A DNA stretch of 64,000 nucleotides from Phyllostachys edulis. Its lineage: Eukaryota > Streptophyta > Magnoliopsida > Poales > Poaceae. The notes beneath the pieces are model-generated. The model made no database searches. It was given only the letters and a program-made list of their open reading frames with translations, and was not told the DNA's origin. The stretch lies in NCBI GenBank assembly GCA_036346405.1, contig CM070551.1, forward strand, positions 60,096,488 through 60,160,487, written 5' to 3'. Positions within the stretch are counted from its first letter, which is position 1, and every line of letters begins with the position of its first letter. Positions 1-10,885 of the stretch are shown here, in pieces. The translations under genes and the position numbers were made by a program.

Positions 1-244
1 GTCGCCACCTTCAAATCCGCATCATCATCGTGCCTTTAGCAATGCATCATCAAAGTCTTCGTTGCCGCAGCCCTCCATCAAAGAATTGGTATTTCCGTTG
101 CCATTTAACAATGAATCGGAAATGTCAACGGCATTCGTAAACGTGTTCCCATAGATCCAAATCTTGGAAGATTCTATAAATTTGAGTACCGACACACCTT
201 GTACCCCCTTTGCACTTCCTTAAAACCTTAGGACCACTGGAGCT

Positions 245-890
245 TCGACGGCAACCAATTCGTCGTGTTCCCAAACGTCGGGCACTACACCCAAATTGTG
301 ATTTCTTGAATTCGTTAATTTTATCGATGTCTCTACCATGTCACGATGTGTTCCCGAGTACGGTAATCAATACTCCTCAATCAATTTTAATTTCTTGCAG
401 TCTGCAAGAAATTAAAATTGATTGAGGAGTTGCAGTGTATCGACGAAATTTCGCCTTTGTTTCTTCTAGGACGATTTCATCCCTGATGATCGATCTCCCT
501 CTCCGGTGAGTTATTCCCTGAATGGACCGCACCACATCATGTTCCCGTACATCATCTTTCTTTTTCCCTCTCAATTCGCTCAATTGTGATGAATTCATCG
601 TGTTCCTAAACGTCGGGCACCACACCCAAATTGTGATTTCTTCAATCCGTTAATTTTCCTGGTGTCTCCATTGCGTCACGACGTGTTCCCGAGCACGTTG
701 ATCAATACCCCTCAATTAATTTTATTTTTCGTGCAGCGTATCGATGGAATTTCGTCATTGCTTCTTCTAGGCCGATTTCATCCCCGACGATCGATCTCCC
801 TCTCTGGTGAGTTATTCGCCGAACGGACCGTGTCACGTCGCGTTCCCGGACATCCTCTTTCTTTTCCCCCTCTCAATTCGTTCAATTTCT
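245..890 (+). repeat. Divergent tandem duplication, unit about 330 bp
   Basis: The block starting near 252 (CGTCGTGTTCCCAAACGTCGG) recurs near 597 (CATCGTGTTCCTAAACGTCGG). The match runs on through CCCGAGTACG/CCCGAGCACG, the GATCGATCTCCCTCTC tract (about 489 and 789) and CATCTTTCTTTT/CCTCTTTCTTTT, ending near 590 and 880. The two copies differ by many substitutions, and only the first carries the palindrome at 372-430. No coding function is visible. Confidence 0.8.
372..430. repeat. Perfect 29-bp inverted repeat
   Basis: Arms 372-400 and 402-430 are exact reverse complements around one T at 401. The right arm is extra relative to the second tandem unit, which keeps only the left-arm counterpart near 706-738. 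A local inverted duplication is therefore the likely origin, rather than a functional operator. Confidence 0.9.
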
Positions 891-1439
891 AACCGTGGAG
901 TACCGCAGCCGTCGTCATTTCTTTGCCGCCGCTGGTCGACGTGGAGCTACCTCCTCGGCCATTCTCCGACCACTCCGAGCAGTCCAAAGCCTTCCCCACA
1001 CCCGTGCGCCACCTGTGCTCACCTTTGTTGCCTCCCCGCGCAGCCGGACTATTGACGTCGTCGCATGGCTCTGTGTCGCCACCGCGCTGGGCGCCGCCGC
1101 CACCGTGGCCCTCCGACCGAGCCGCCGCCACCTGTGGGTAGAACATCCCCACGGGGTTCCATTTTGGGTGTTCACCGCCACCCCGCCTCCTGCCTCACTT
1201 CTTTTATCTGTGGCCTCTATAATGTGTTATTTGTTGAGTCTATTACATGGCGATCCCACTTGTCACTAACACACAGGAGCACAGGACAGATGGACCAGCC
1301 GAAGCGACGAGAGGTGCACAAAACAAAAAAAAAATCAAAGGGTTGCGAAGGGAAGCCATGCGGAATCGGACGTTCAGAGGAAAAAAGGGAGACGTGGCCA
1401 CCCTGGCCTGCCCGCAAACATGCGCCCCTTTACCCGGTA
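891..1439. other. Intergenic, no gene recognised
   Basis: GC-rich from about 890 to 1190, then AT-richer. Several overlapping open frames up to 141 codons exist on both strands, as expected by chance in GC-rich DNA; none shows a recognisable domain. Similarity to copy B begins only at about 1440. Confidence 0.5.
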
Positions 1440-1682
1440 GGATTGTTCTTGGGCTACGTGTTGAATCTTGTGGTTCAACTCGCGGATTAGATTGATTTAA
1501 TGTCGAACTATTTATCATTACCGCTATTCCACCACGAATGAAAGATCGAACAACCTACGAATTTAATCTCACATCGAGGTTTGATCTCTGCATCATCGCT
1601 GGTGGTGGGGTTATCGTGGTTGACCATGGTTGACCATTGTGGAGGAGGTGGAGCAGGGCGGCGATGATGGGAAGAGAGTAGT

Positions 1683-2395
1683 TAGGGGCGGACCGAGGAC
1701 TAAAATTTATGTAGGGTGAAGTCACAAGCGTGGACAAAACAGGATTACCCAAAACCAAAAAGAATACATAAACAAATTATATTGCAATCGCACTAATGAA
1801 AGTATATGACACTAAATGGAATTGCCCTGGCGGTTGCGCGCTCTAGCCTCGCCTCACCGACTTGTCTCTCGTTCGACGGCCCGAGCCCTAGCCATCACAC
1901 GCCCTCGCGGCCTCACCCCTGGCCCTGGCCGCCGTGCTCCTACACCTCGCCTCGCCAGCTCGCCGCGCATCGTGTGCCCGACGACCTGAGCCCCTGCCAC
2001 TGCACGCCCTAGCCCTCCCCGTGTGCCCTGGCCTCGCCTCGCCCCCTAGCCGCCATGCGCCCGTGCCTCACCTTGCCCGTCGGTTAAGGTTAGGGGAGGA
2101 TTGAGGAGGCGTGAGTGCCGAGTGCGTGAGGACTGAGGTCTGAGGAGGTCATGAGCCCGTGTCTAATGGGCAGCTGTCTTTGTATAATGGGCTGACCAGA
2201 CCAAGCCAGGACCAATTGAACAAAGCCCACGAGACCGCTCGGCAAGTAGGCCAGCCTCCTCCTCGGACCTTACTAGACGCTAGTGCCGTGGATGCTGCGG
2301 GCCGGCCTAGGGTCTAGCCATGTGGGAGGGGAGGTCCGACCGGAGGGGAGCTCGGGCAGCCGTCCAAGCTTGCCCGAAGGGAGGGTCTACCCCTA
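1683..2395. mobile_element. hAT-type MITE (copy A), 8-bp target duplication AGAGTAGT
   Basis: Ends are TAGGGGCGGACC and GGTCTACCCCTA, imperfect inverted repeats of the CAGGGGCGGACCC type. They are flanked on both sides by AGAGTAGT (1675-1682 and 2396-2403), the 8-bp duplication typical of hAT elements. The inside is GC-rich and codes for nothing recognisable. The same element sits at 32184-32838, so it inserted before the segmental duplication. Confidence 0.8.
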
Positions 2396-2403
2396 AGAGT
2401 AGT

Positions 2404-4244
2404 AGCACGGATCTGAGGTGGAGGATGGATCTATGGTGGTGGAGTTGCGGGTGCGCAGTTGGGTGGCGGCCGATGTGAGAGGAGTAAAGGCGGCTGAGGA
2501 GGGGACGGTGATGGTGGCGAGAAGGTGATGGTGGTGGTGAGTGGTGAGGGCGGTAGTTGCGATTGAGTTGTGGCTGCTGGCAAGGATGGCCTAGCCTCGC
2601 CAGCGCTAGAACTGAGGGTGGATGGGGAAATCAATTAGGCCAAGGGAGAAGAAAAGGTGCTCAGGAAATTTGGAAATTGCGGCTAGGGTAAACAACCTAG
2701 TCGGTGGTCCTAGCATTTTTTTCTATTTAGCCCTCGTTGAACTTGGATATTCCCATGTTGTTTTCTTCCGATTAGGCCCTGTGGTGCTTCAATTTCATCG
2801 CGGAAAGATCCTATTTATTCATCGTGCCTGACACGTACGTAATTCTATATGTATGGAGTGGTGCCGGAAAGTGCAAATCAGAAAGCCAGAAATAGTGTTG
2901 AGGGTTGATCAAAGGATCTAATCATGCAAGTGTGTATGAGGCTGTGAGCTAGAAACATCAGTAGAAAGTTGCCAACGCATGTTCTTCCTGATTTTTTATC
3001 TTTACATTAAATTTACACATTTTGTTTTCCTTTACAAATAACTTTGGAACTTAGACATCACTGTACCATTATTTGCTCCTAGCAGACTTTTGTGTAGTCC
3101 CTGAACCTTTTTTTTGCTGCGAGCATTTAACTGCATGCCTCTCTGAAACTATTTGTATTGTAATTGGATCTATTTTATACATTAATGAACAACAACACTA
3201 TTTTAATGCTATGTGGCTTATGTCTAGGAAATCCATGCGTAGTTGTTCGGTAAAATGGCTTTGCCACTGTTTTAATGTTATAGTAGGAAGCCACTTGTTT
3301 AATCATGCTATTTATGTTTATTATTATTTAATTATCAATGTCAATTGCTTTTACCCTTATCGATTGCAATCTATTACTCTCTATTACAAAATGCAAATTC
3401 CCTTTGAGAAAATAAACTAGATACTATAGCCTTCCTTTTACATAGCCAATCATACAGCTAATAGCATTGATGTAAGTCTTGTAGAGTACCTTATGTACTC
3501 AACTTGCATTGTTGAACATTATTAGTGGGAGAAGATGAAGACTCGGAGATCGGCTTTTTTCATGCTGCAAGTTGGTGATGATGCCGCCATGTTTTAAGGT
3601 TTGATACCCAGTCGATTGCATGTGGATTGTGGCATACCATGAGGGCCCATTGTGTTTTATTTATCTTTAGATTCCGCTACGATTTCACTTTTTTATGTGC
3701 TCATTTGGCCGATTGGCCCTTGTGTAAAATGTGGTATGGATGTGTTATAACAATGTAATATGTGTGTGCTAGTTACTGATCATAGGACTAGCACAGTAAA
3801 CACATAGGATTTCGGGATTAACTTCTTGGGGCCCGACACCCGATATCCGGTCTAACCGCCAACAAATAGCTGGTCTAACTGCCAACAAATATCCGGTCAA
3901 ACCGCTTCCCAAATCCTAAAAACACCATTTCCGGACTTTTCGGCAAATCGCTATCTAGTTTCACGTCCAGTCTCCATTTTCAATGGCACCTGGTGCAAAT
4001 ACACTATCAAACACTCCCACTGAAGTGTTTGATGCGCAAAACTCAAAAGCTCATAGTGCCACCTATGGCCGGTCTGACCGCCTCCAACTTGACAGCAAAT
4101 CCGACAATTTGCTAAATCGAGGGTTTAATCCCCAAATATCTTGACATCGATGTCAATTGTTCAACACTGAGATTAGGACCATACCACATGGTCTCCATAG
4201 GTCCTCATCCCAATGAATAGCTTCTTTAAAAAACAAGTCACTCG
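2404..4244. other. Non-coding part of copy A
   Basis: Shared with 32847-34719 of copy B. First GC-rich with GGTGG runs (to about 2640), then AT-rich. From about 3820 to 4120 short motifs of the type CCGGTCTAACCGCC recur, as in grass LTR sequences. No open frame with a recognisable domain. Confidence 0.5.
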
Positions 4245-4515
4245 CTAACTGAATTTGTCGTGACCCATTCTTCCCATCGGCTGCATTGTCCAATTATTTG
4301 GAATCCACTTGTCGCTCCAAATATTTGTCTGCTTCCCTAAACCCATCCGGTTTATCAACCCCAACTTCACAGCTTTCCTTCCCCAGAATAAAGCCCTCCA
4401 AATACGAGACTTTGTTTTCGGACAGGAAGCAGACATTACATCTCCTCTTGGGACCTTGCCTTTAGCACCCGACCGCGTAAGCTATTTGGCTTCATCAACA
4501 ACCGCACTGGCACTG
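4245..4515 (-). pseudogene. LINE reverse transcriptase C-terminal relic, inverted (copy A)
   Basis: The minus strand encodes pieces typical of the end of plant LINE polyproteins: LRGRVLKAR, MSASCPKTKSRIWRA, GRKAVKLGLINRMG and KQTNIWSDKWIPNNW. A frameshift lies near 4436. The RNase H-like part of the same kind of polyprotein starts directly beside it on the opposite strand at 4519, and the zinc-binding part normally between them is missing. No functional protein can come from this. Confidence 0.7.
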
Positions 4516-4518
4516 ATG

Positions 4519-5222
4519 GTGAGTTTTTATTTCCTTTGGGAGAGGGCGGTTGTGATTTTAGCAATGTGGGCGATCTGGAGCTCTCGGAACAACATGGTTC
4601 ATGGCTCATATCAGTTTAAACCGGAACAGTTGGTTCAGGTAATAGATGAAATGGTGTCGACTTTAGAACTGCCGGTGATGCCAAAACCTCTGGATCAGGG
4701 TCAGTCTGTAGAGAAGTGTAAAAGACCAGGGGCAGGGTGGTTCAAAGTAAACACCGCCGGAGCATTTCATGCGACTGGAAGCACTGCGGGCTCGGGAGTT
4801 GTGATCAGAGATGAAAGGGGAGGATTGTGTCTGCATCTTGCAGGAAATATGAACATATAGATGACCCGACCACCATCGAGGTGCTTGCTTGTAGAGATGG
4901 AGTGAAAGCGCCAATCGGTAGGTGATTGTCGCACGTAATTATGGAGACTGATAGCATGAACTTGGTTAATTTGTGGAAGAGTTCAGCTTCTTAAAGATCG
5001 TCAATGTTTTACATCCTACAAGAGATTGAAGCCCTGAGGACGACAGGTCTCTAAGGTTTTGAGGTGCGCCATGCCAGGAGGACGGCGAATCAAGCGGCGC
5101 ACGTATGTGCAAAACAAGCTCTTAATTTTGATGTTGCTTGTACATGGATAAACTCCACCCCTGTGTTTCTTGCTGATGTTATTCAGCTAGACTGTGCTTC
5201 TTCTTCTTCCGAAGATGAATAA
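4519..5222 (+). pseudogene. LINE RNase H-like domain relic (copy A)
   Basis: Conceptual translation follows the RVT_3 (RNase H-like) domain found at the C-terminus of many plant LINE polyproteins: AMWAIWSSRNNMVHG, GWFKVNTAGAFHATGS, GSGVVIRDERGG, then after a frameshift near 4830 TTIEVLACRDG, METDSMNLVNLW and VRHARRTANQAAHVCAKQA, ending SSSSEDE-stop at 5220-5222. Besides the frameshift there are stops after IGR, after SSAS and after TTGL. The first catalytic Asp (normally in NTDGA) reads Ala in this copy. A dead retroelement fragment, shared with copy B. Confidence 0.75.
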
Positions 5223-6881
5223 AGAGGTTCTGGCTTGTTTTTTTAAGGTAGCTCTCAATTCTGGAGGCTAGGGGTTGCTGTGGAGAAGGGATGCACTCAT
5301 TGTTTGTGGCCATGAACTGACAGTAAAAGCCAAGATGCACTACAGTGGCCCAAACGCAATACTTGTCCCTGAAATCATATGCCAACTGCAGCATCGCAAC
5401 GAGGCTGTTGTTTGTTTAGAACTACTGTCAAAATAATGCTCCAGCATTTTCACTCGAAAATACGGCAAGAATGAGCATTTTCTAACGAAGAATAACACGA
5501 GTTCATCTAGCGTTTCTCTCTCAAAAATACGAGAAGAATGAGCATTTTCTAATAAAGGATAACACTAATTCATCTGTAATGTTCTTCTCGAAATCAGCTA
5601 TAAAAAGTTTGTAATCAAATATGAATGATGGAAAGGCAATAACGCTCAACAAGATAACAACAGTCAATCACACCTGCGTAAAAAAAATACTCATTAGATT
5701 GGACTATTGCTTATTGGAGTGAGCATATGAAAACATCAAATTGACACATCATTTTTCCGTGAAGAAAAATTGGACACATCGTACATGACAATATTTGCAA
5801 TTGATTTAGTACATTCAGGATTGTTAAGGTACAAAAGGTACTCCAATTTGTTGTGCTATGTCTTTTCTTTCTTTTGAAACAAGAGCAGGAGCTCTGCCTC
5901 ATTTCATTATTTCATTAATAGAGAGAAGAGAATACAAACACTAACCCAAAATGGCGGAGACACCTCACAAGCACCGGAACAACCAACAAAAAAAAACTAC
6001 ACACCAATGCCTACAAGCACATCAAACCACTTGACAAGCAGACCTCACAAGACAAAAAGACAAACACAACAAACACCCAACTTCAATTTAAAGAGTTCGC
6101 TACAATTACCTCTTTAACCACACTGCAAGGAGACCTCATGACAAAAACTTCGAAGGTCAACTCGCTAGCTTGTCCAAACCAAGCAAGGCCACGGTGATGT
6201 TAATTGCAACTTCTTGGAATTGTCCCTTCACTAATTCTAGACATCTGTCTATGGCCTTTTCGCTACTCGATCTGTCAGATTATCGGAAGTGATTATAAAT
6301 GAGTGCAGTTCTAAAGCAATAGCGGAGCACTTCTTGCAACCTGTACCTGCCTGTGCCACAAAATAGCACATCAAATTATACATGTAATTTTAGTGGTGGA
6401 TTTACTTTAATCCCCAATTTCAACTGACTGAATCAAGCTCATATTGACATGTCAACGATACCGCATCCAAAAATTCATTCCCAATTTATCCAGGAAGAAG
6501 TGGAACCAGTTGCAGATTTAGGATTTGATCACGCCTCAGGCTAAATTCTAATAGGCTAACATATTAAAACTAACGCTAATTTCTATCTACACCAGGACAT
6601 AACAAAAAATAAGTCACAAATGCTTTATTAGCATGAAACTTTAACAAAAAAAATTCTTTAACATAAAATATAATAAGAAAAACATAAATAATATAGCATC
6701 TTAGAGATACAAATTGAGTACCTAAATAACGAAGATTTTATCTGTAACCTAGTCCACCATTTGTTTGTCAATACTTAGACAAGTACCAGAATCTACAAAG
6801 ACAACATAAAAAAAATCAAATAGAGGTATGATTGTCATACAAAGAACATGAAGTTTAGATTTGTAAGAACTTAACTTACTA
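5223..6881. other. AT-rich non-coding stretch of copy A
   Basis: Matches 35772-37481 of copy B almost throughout. It may hold the 3' untranslated part of the LINE relic and flanking DNA of the hAT transposase relic. No credible gene. Confidence 0.4.
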
Positions 6882-7157
6882 CTAGCGCGAGATAGTTGTT
6901 TCTTACGTGACCTCATTCCTTGAAAACGCTCCAAAATCTTATCATCTTTAATTAATGCTTGCAAATATGTCTTGCTCAATATAGCATACCATGTTGTGAT
7001 TCATCCATTCATCATTCATCTCCTCAATTGGTTTTCAAAACCCAGGATCAGCAACTACATCATCTGGACTAAGTTCGACATGATGATTGTTTTTCTCGTT
7101 GTGACTAGCTCCAGCTCCAATTGTTTCCGGAAGAGATTGGTTGGATTGTTGTGTTCG
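6882..7157 (-). pseudogene. hAT (TTF-type) transposase relic, N- and C-terminal pieces joined (copy A)
   Basis: On the minus strand one frame reads LSPDDVVADPGF, a stop, KPIEE, then MNDEWMNHNMVCYIEQDIFA; after a frameshift comes DDKILERFQGMRSRKKQLSRAS. The second half matches the C-terminal dimerisation end of plant hAT transposases of the TTF/ZMYM1-like group (pattern MNDxxxxYIExDIF...I..RFQxMKSRR.QL). The first half resembles the conserved DPG..KPI segment near the N-terminus of the same proteins. The whole catalytic middle is absent, and the join is in frame. Identification is by motif memory only; the C-terminal part is the surer one. Confidence 0.6.
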
Positions 7158-7510
7158 TATTGGAAAATAAGATGACAATGTCTTGCTCCTCTTCATTTTG
7201 TATCTCTAATTCCTAAATAGGCAATGCACTTATTAACAATATACATGCAACAAGTTAATTTTGCACCAAGGAACCAAAGTAGTATAAGTCAAGCAACTAC
7301 AAGTCTACAACCATATGGTCCATATGACCATATCCGCACACTGCACAATGCTCCTGAACAGTGGTAGACCCAGGATTCTTAGGATGGGTGTTCGGACTTT
7401 CGGAGCTAGGTTATCCATATATCTCAATACCAAAACGTTGATACCGTGAGATGCCATTTTTCCCTAAAACACTGATACGATGATACACGTATATCACTAC
7501 TACAGAAAAG

Positions 7511-7815
7511 GCTTTCACAGACGGTTCAAAACGTCATCACGCAGCGGTTTAAGTGAGCCGCCGAGTTTATGGGTCGATGATGACATGAGGTCATCCGCAC
7601 GGTTTTGAACCGTCGTGATGTATACTTCCTGAGCGGTTTGTGGTTCAAACCGTCATGAGCAGAATATCACGACGGTTTCATCCACAAACCGCGTGATAAG
7701 CACATATCCGCGAGCGGTTCGACCACAAACCGTCGTGATAAGCACATATCCTGACGGTTTCATCCACAAACCGCCTCGTGATAAGCACATATCACGAGCG
7801 GTTTGTGGTTGGAAC
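7511..7815. repeat. CACTA subterminal repeats, left side
   Basis: Many copies of a 10-15 base motif around ACGGTTT/AAACCGTC, often spaced by ATCACGA or GATAAGCACATATC, in both orientations. Such motifs are binding sites for the element's own DNA-binding protein in En/Spm elements. Confidence 0.85.
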
Positions 7816-7830
7816 ATCCACAAAAAGGCC

Positions 7831-8505
7831 CAGCGGTGGTGCTTGTACCATTAAATCGCATCATATATATATTACATATATATTGTTAAGTGATCTCTCG
7901 GCCACTTTGGGGATGCGTCCACCTGACATGAGAAGGATGAGGCGGTAGCCACGGGCAACCTCATTGAGCCCATGCAAATTCAAAAAGTATGGATGCAAGG
8001 AGGCGTTAGGACATCAATTACAGATTGGACGTCGCTATGTTCAGAAAGTGTCGTTGATGCGCAAGTACTCCGACTGGGAAGTGGCATCATATATTAGCAA
8101 CTATCCATTCTTGAGTATGTAATCGTCTTTAAATCCAACAAGAACACTAAGCAACCATTCTCATATTTCAAAAGAATTCTCAACTTGTTGCTTGGTGTTC
8201 TTGTTGGCTTTAAAGACAATTACATGCTCAAGAATTGTTGGTTGCTAATACATGATGCCACTTCCCACGGAGAAGTTAAGATCAACGCCACTTTCGAACA
8301 TAGCGACGCCCAATCCGTAATTGGATGTCCGACCGCCTCTTTGTATCCATACTTTTAAACTTACAAGGGCTCAATGAGATTGCCCGTGGATACCGCCTCA
8401 TTCTTCTCATGTCATGGGACGACCCCTAAAGTGGTCGAGATCATTTAATAATATATATATAATATATATATGATGCCGTTTTAATGGCACAAGCAACCAA
8501 CGCTG
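7831..8505. repeat. Long imperfect foldback (arms about 320 bp) inside the CACTA element
   Basis: The left arm 7831-8155 (CAGCGGTGGTGCTTGTACCA...AACACTAAGCAACC) and right arm 8186-8505 (...GGCACAAGCAACCAACGCTG) are reverse complements over their whole length, by eye a little over 80% identical, with a loop of about 30 bases. Transcribed, this would make a very long hairpin able to feed Dicer-like enzymes. The minus strand of the left arm (7885-7980) keeps a 32-codon open stretch including HGLNEVARGYRLILLMSGG, which looks protein-like, so captured gene sequence is possible. I could not name a source gene. Confidence 0.85.
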
Positions 8506-8590
8506 GAGACTTTATAGAGAAGAGATTATGAATGGAATGGTAGGACGTGCTGCATGCAAGAGGTAGGAGAACTTGACCGCATGAACAAGG

Positions 8591-8873
8591 GGACTATTAA
8601 TATGAACTAATTATCAATTCAATTTCAGCATAAGACTATTGACACCATTACATCACAGAGCAAGGGACTATTAATATGAACTAATTATCAATTCAATTTC
8701 AGCATAAGACTATTGACATCATTACATCACACAAAGAAGAGGACTATTAATATGAACTAATTATCAATTCAATTTCAGCATAAGACTATTTACATCATTA
8801 CATCACGAGCAAGAGGACTATTAATATGAACTAATTATCAATTCAATTTCAGCATAAGACTATTAACATCATT
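8591..8873 (+). repeat. Tandem repeat, about four units of 74-76 bp
   Basis: Units begin GGACTATTAATATGAACTAA at 8591, 8665, 8741 and 8815 and continue through CAATTTCAGCATAAGACTATT and a CATTACATCAC tail. The last unit is cut after about 60 bases. It lies just beyond the right arm of the foldback, in the CACTA interior. Confidence 0.9.
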
Positions 8874-9355
8874 GAGCGCTTCATCGGCAAGAGAACAAGA
8901 CCAAGGGTGTCCAAACCCACCACACAAGTAGTAGCCCTCAAGATCCATCGCAGAGCACTAGCTAGCCATTTTCATCACAGAGCAAGGGGTAGAGACAGAG
9001 ATGGACCTTAGTACAACAAGAACCACGGTGGCGACCCCCCACCACCAAAGACAACCCTCATCCATTTCCTTTACCTTGCATAAATCACACAAACATCGGA
9101 CACAACTTAAGGTTCATGCATAAAAATCAAACTCAACAAAAGACATTAAGCTAACAGATCTAGAGGAGAATAGAGGAGGATGGGGAAAGCAAAGCTCACC
9201 CGTGGGCCCTAGCAGGCTAACAGGTCGGGCAAGGCGGCGACGCAGGTCGGCGGCGGCCGAGGTGGGAGGAACGGAGTTAGGGCGGGCGCAAACCCTAGCA
9301 GAGCCGGGAGTGACGAGAGTTTGACGTCATCAGTGGTTAGGCTTGGTGGTGACGC

Positions 9356-9393
9356 CGCAAAAGACACTCTTATCGCATCGAGTGTCTTTTGCG
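9356..9393. repeat. Perfect 14-bp hairpin in CACTA interior
   Basis: CGCAAAAGACACTC (9356-9369) is exactly complementary to GAGTGTCTTTTGCG (9380-9393) around a 10-base loop. No run of T follows, so it is not an obvious terminator; role unknown. Confidence 0.8.
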
Positions 9394-9539
9394 AAGGTCA
9401 CCAGATGCTACAACCGTCGGCGACGGAAGAATGGCGGCGGCGGCGGCGACGGGAGGAACGGACGAGAGTAAGGTCACTGGGAGTGACAAGTTAGAGCGCA
9501 AACCCTAGCGGCAAGTCGGGCTAGCTCCTACTTATAAAG

Positions 9540-10885
9540 AGACTTATCGAGAGCGGTTCTATTATGGAATCGTCTCGATAATATCACTAACGGTTCCATA
9601 ATAGAACCGCTGGTGATATGGAATATCACGACGGTTCCATAATAGAGCCGTCAGTGATATGGGACATATCACGACGGTTCCATTCCATTATGGAACCGTC
9701 TGTGATATAAATCCCATATCACGATTTGTTCCATAATGGAACCGCTCGTGAAATGGTTTTTTCTCAAGTATATATATACACTTACATGACATGAAGAAAT
9801 TACATGTTTATATTAAAAAGCGTAAACCTATAATTAAACAAGGTTTTTCTAGTGGCGAAGGTAGGTGCTATCTCCATCTCGCAATACTTCATAGGCGGCG
9901 GTGTCGGCATCGGACGGTTCTCGATCATCGTGACGAAGCTCAAATGCGCCCACCCGCTGACGCGCTTGCTCGAGTGTCTCCAAGACCCTCGATCGTTGAA
10001 CCAAGAAGAATTGAGCCCATAGGCTCTCTTCCCTTGCTTGAGGGTCTCGGCCGTCGACTCGGCCGCCGCCGCCTCGATTTCACATCAAGTGACGGCAAGC
10101 CTCGAGACGCAACGCCGTCGTTTTGGAGGACTACGACGATGACGTTGTAAACTCGCCGAAGTGCGAGATCACCCGAAGACACGGCGGAGGAGGATGTCAA
10201 GACGGCGGAAGGTGGCCGCCACCGCTTCCGCAAATTCTCCGCGGCAGAGGAGAAGACACTATTGATCGAATAAAGTTCTTCCGCAAAGACGGCTCAACGT
10301 GACACCGAGAGAGATGCTCAGACAAAGGCGCCAGAAGGCCATCGCTGCTGCGACAAGGAAGAGGCAGCCATTTCGCTTATTTTATAAGTATGTGGGGATG
10401 ATCATCTTGATGGCGGATGATCCTTTTATAAAACAAGGAATAAATTCGAGCGTGAGATTTAAGAGACGACGGGAGCCGAAGCGATCGATGCGATGAAGAG
10501 ACGATCGGAGCCGGGCGGATTGGCGACGAACGAGACGACGGCGATGAAGAAACTCACGCTGAGCGATATTATCACAGCGGTTATTGTTAAGAACCGCTCA
10601 GGATACTAATTAATATCACGACGGTTCGTGTTGAGCGAACTGCTCAGATACGCCACAGACGGTTGTGTTTAAAACCGCTCAGGATATCGATTAATATCAC
10701 AGACGGTTTCGAACAAGAACCGCTCGTGATACTTCACAGACGGTCTTCAACATGAACCATTTGTGATATTGCCTCTTCACAGACGGTTTTTTAGCGCGAG
10801 CCAAGAGTACGCATTTATCTAAACCAAAACCGTCTGTGATTGAATGTAATACCGACGGTTTCGGTCAACCGTCTGTGATGAGGCG
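9540..10885. repeat. CACTA subterminal repeats, right side
   Basis: Two dense groups (9540-9755 and 10560-10880) of TATCACGACGGTTC and TCACAGACGGTT-type motifs in both orientations, separated by a GC-richer, non-coding 800-base part (9840-10550). Confidence 0.85.

Noticed and set aside
7885..8155. miR820 precursor
   Set aside because: TCGGCCACTTTGGGGATG in the foldback begins like miR820 but departs after six bases; not the same small RNA.
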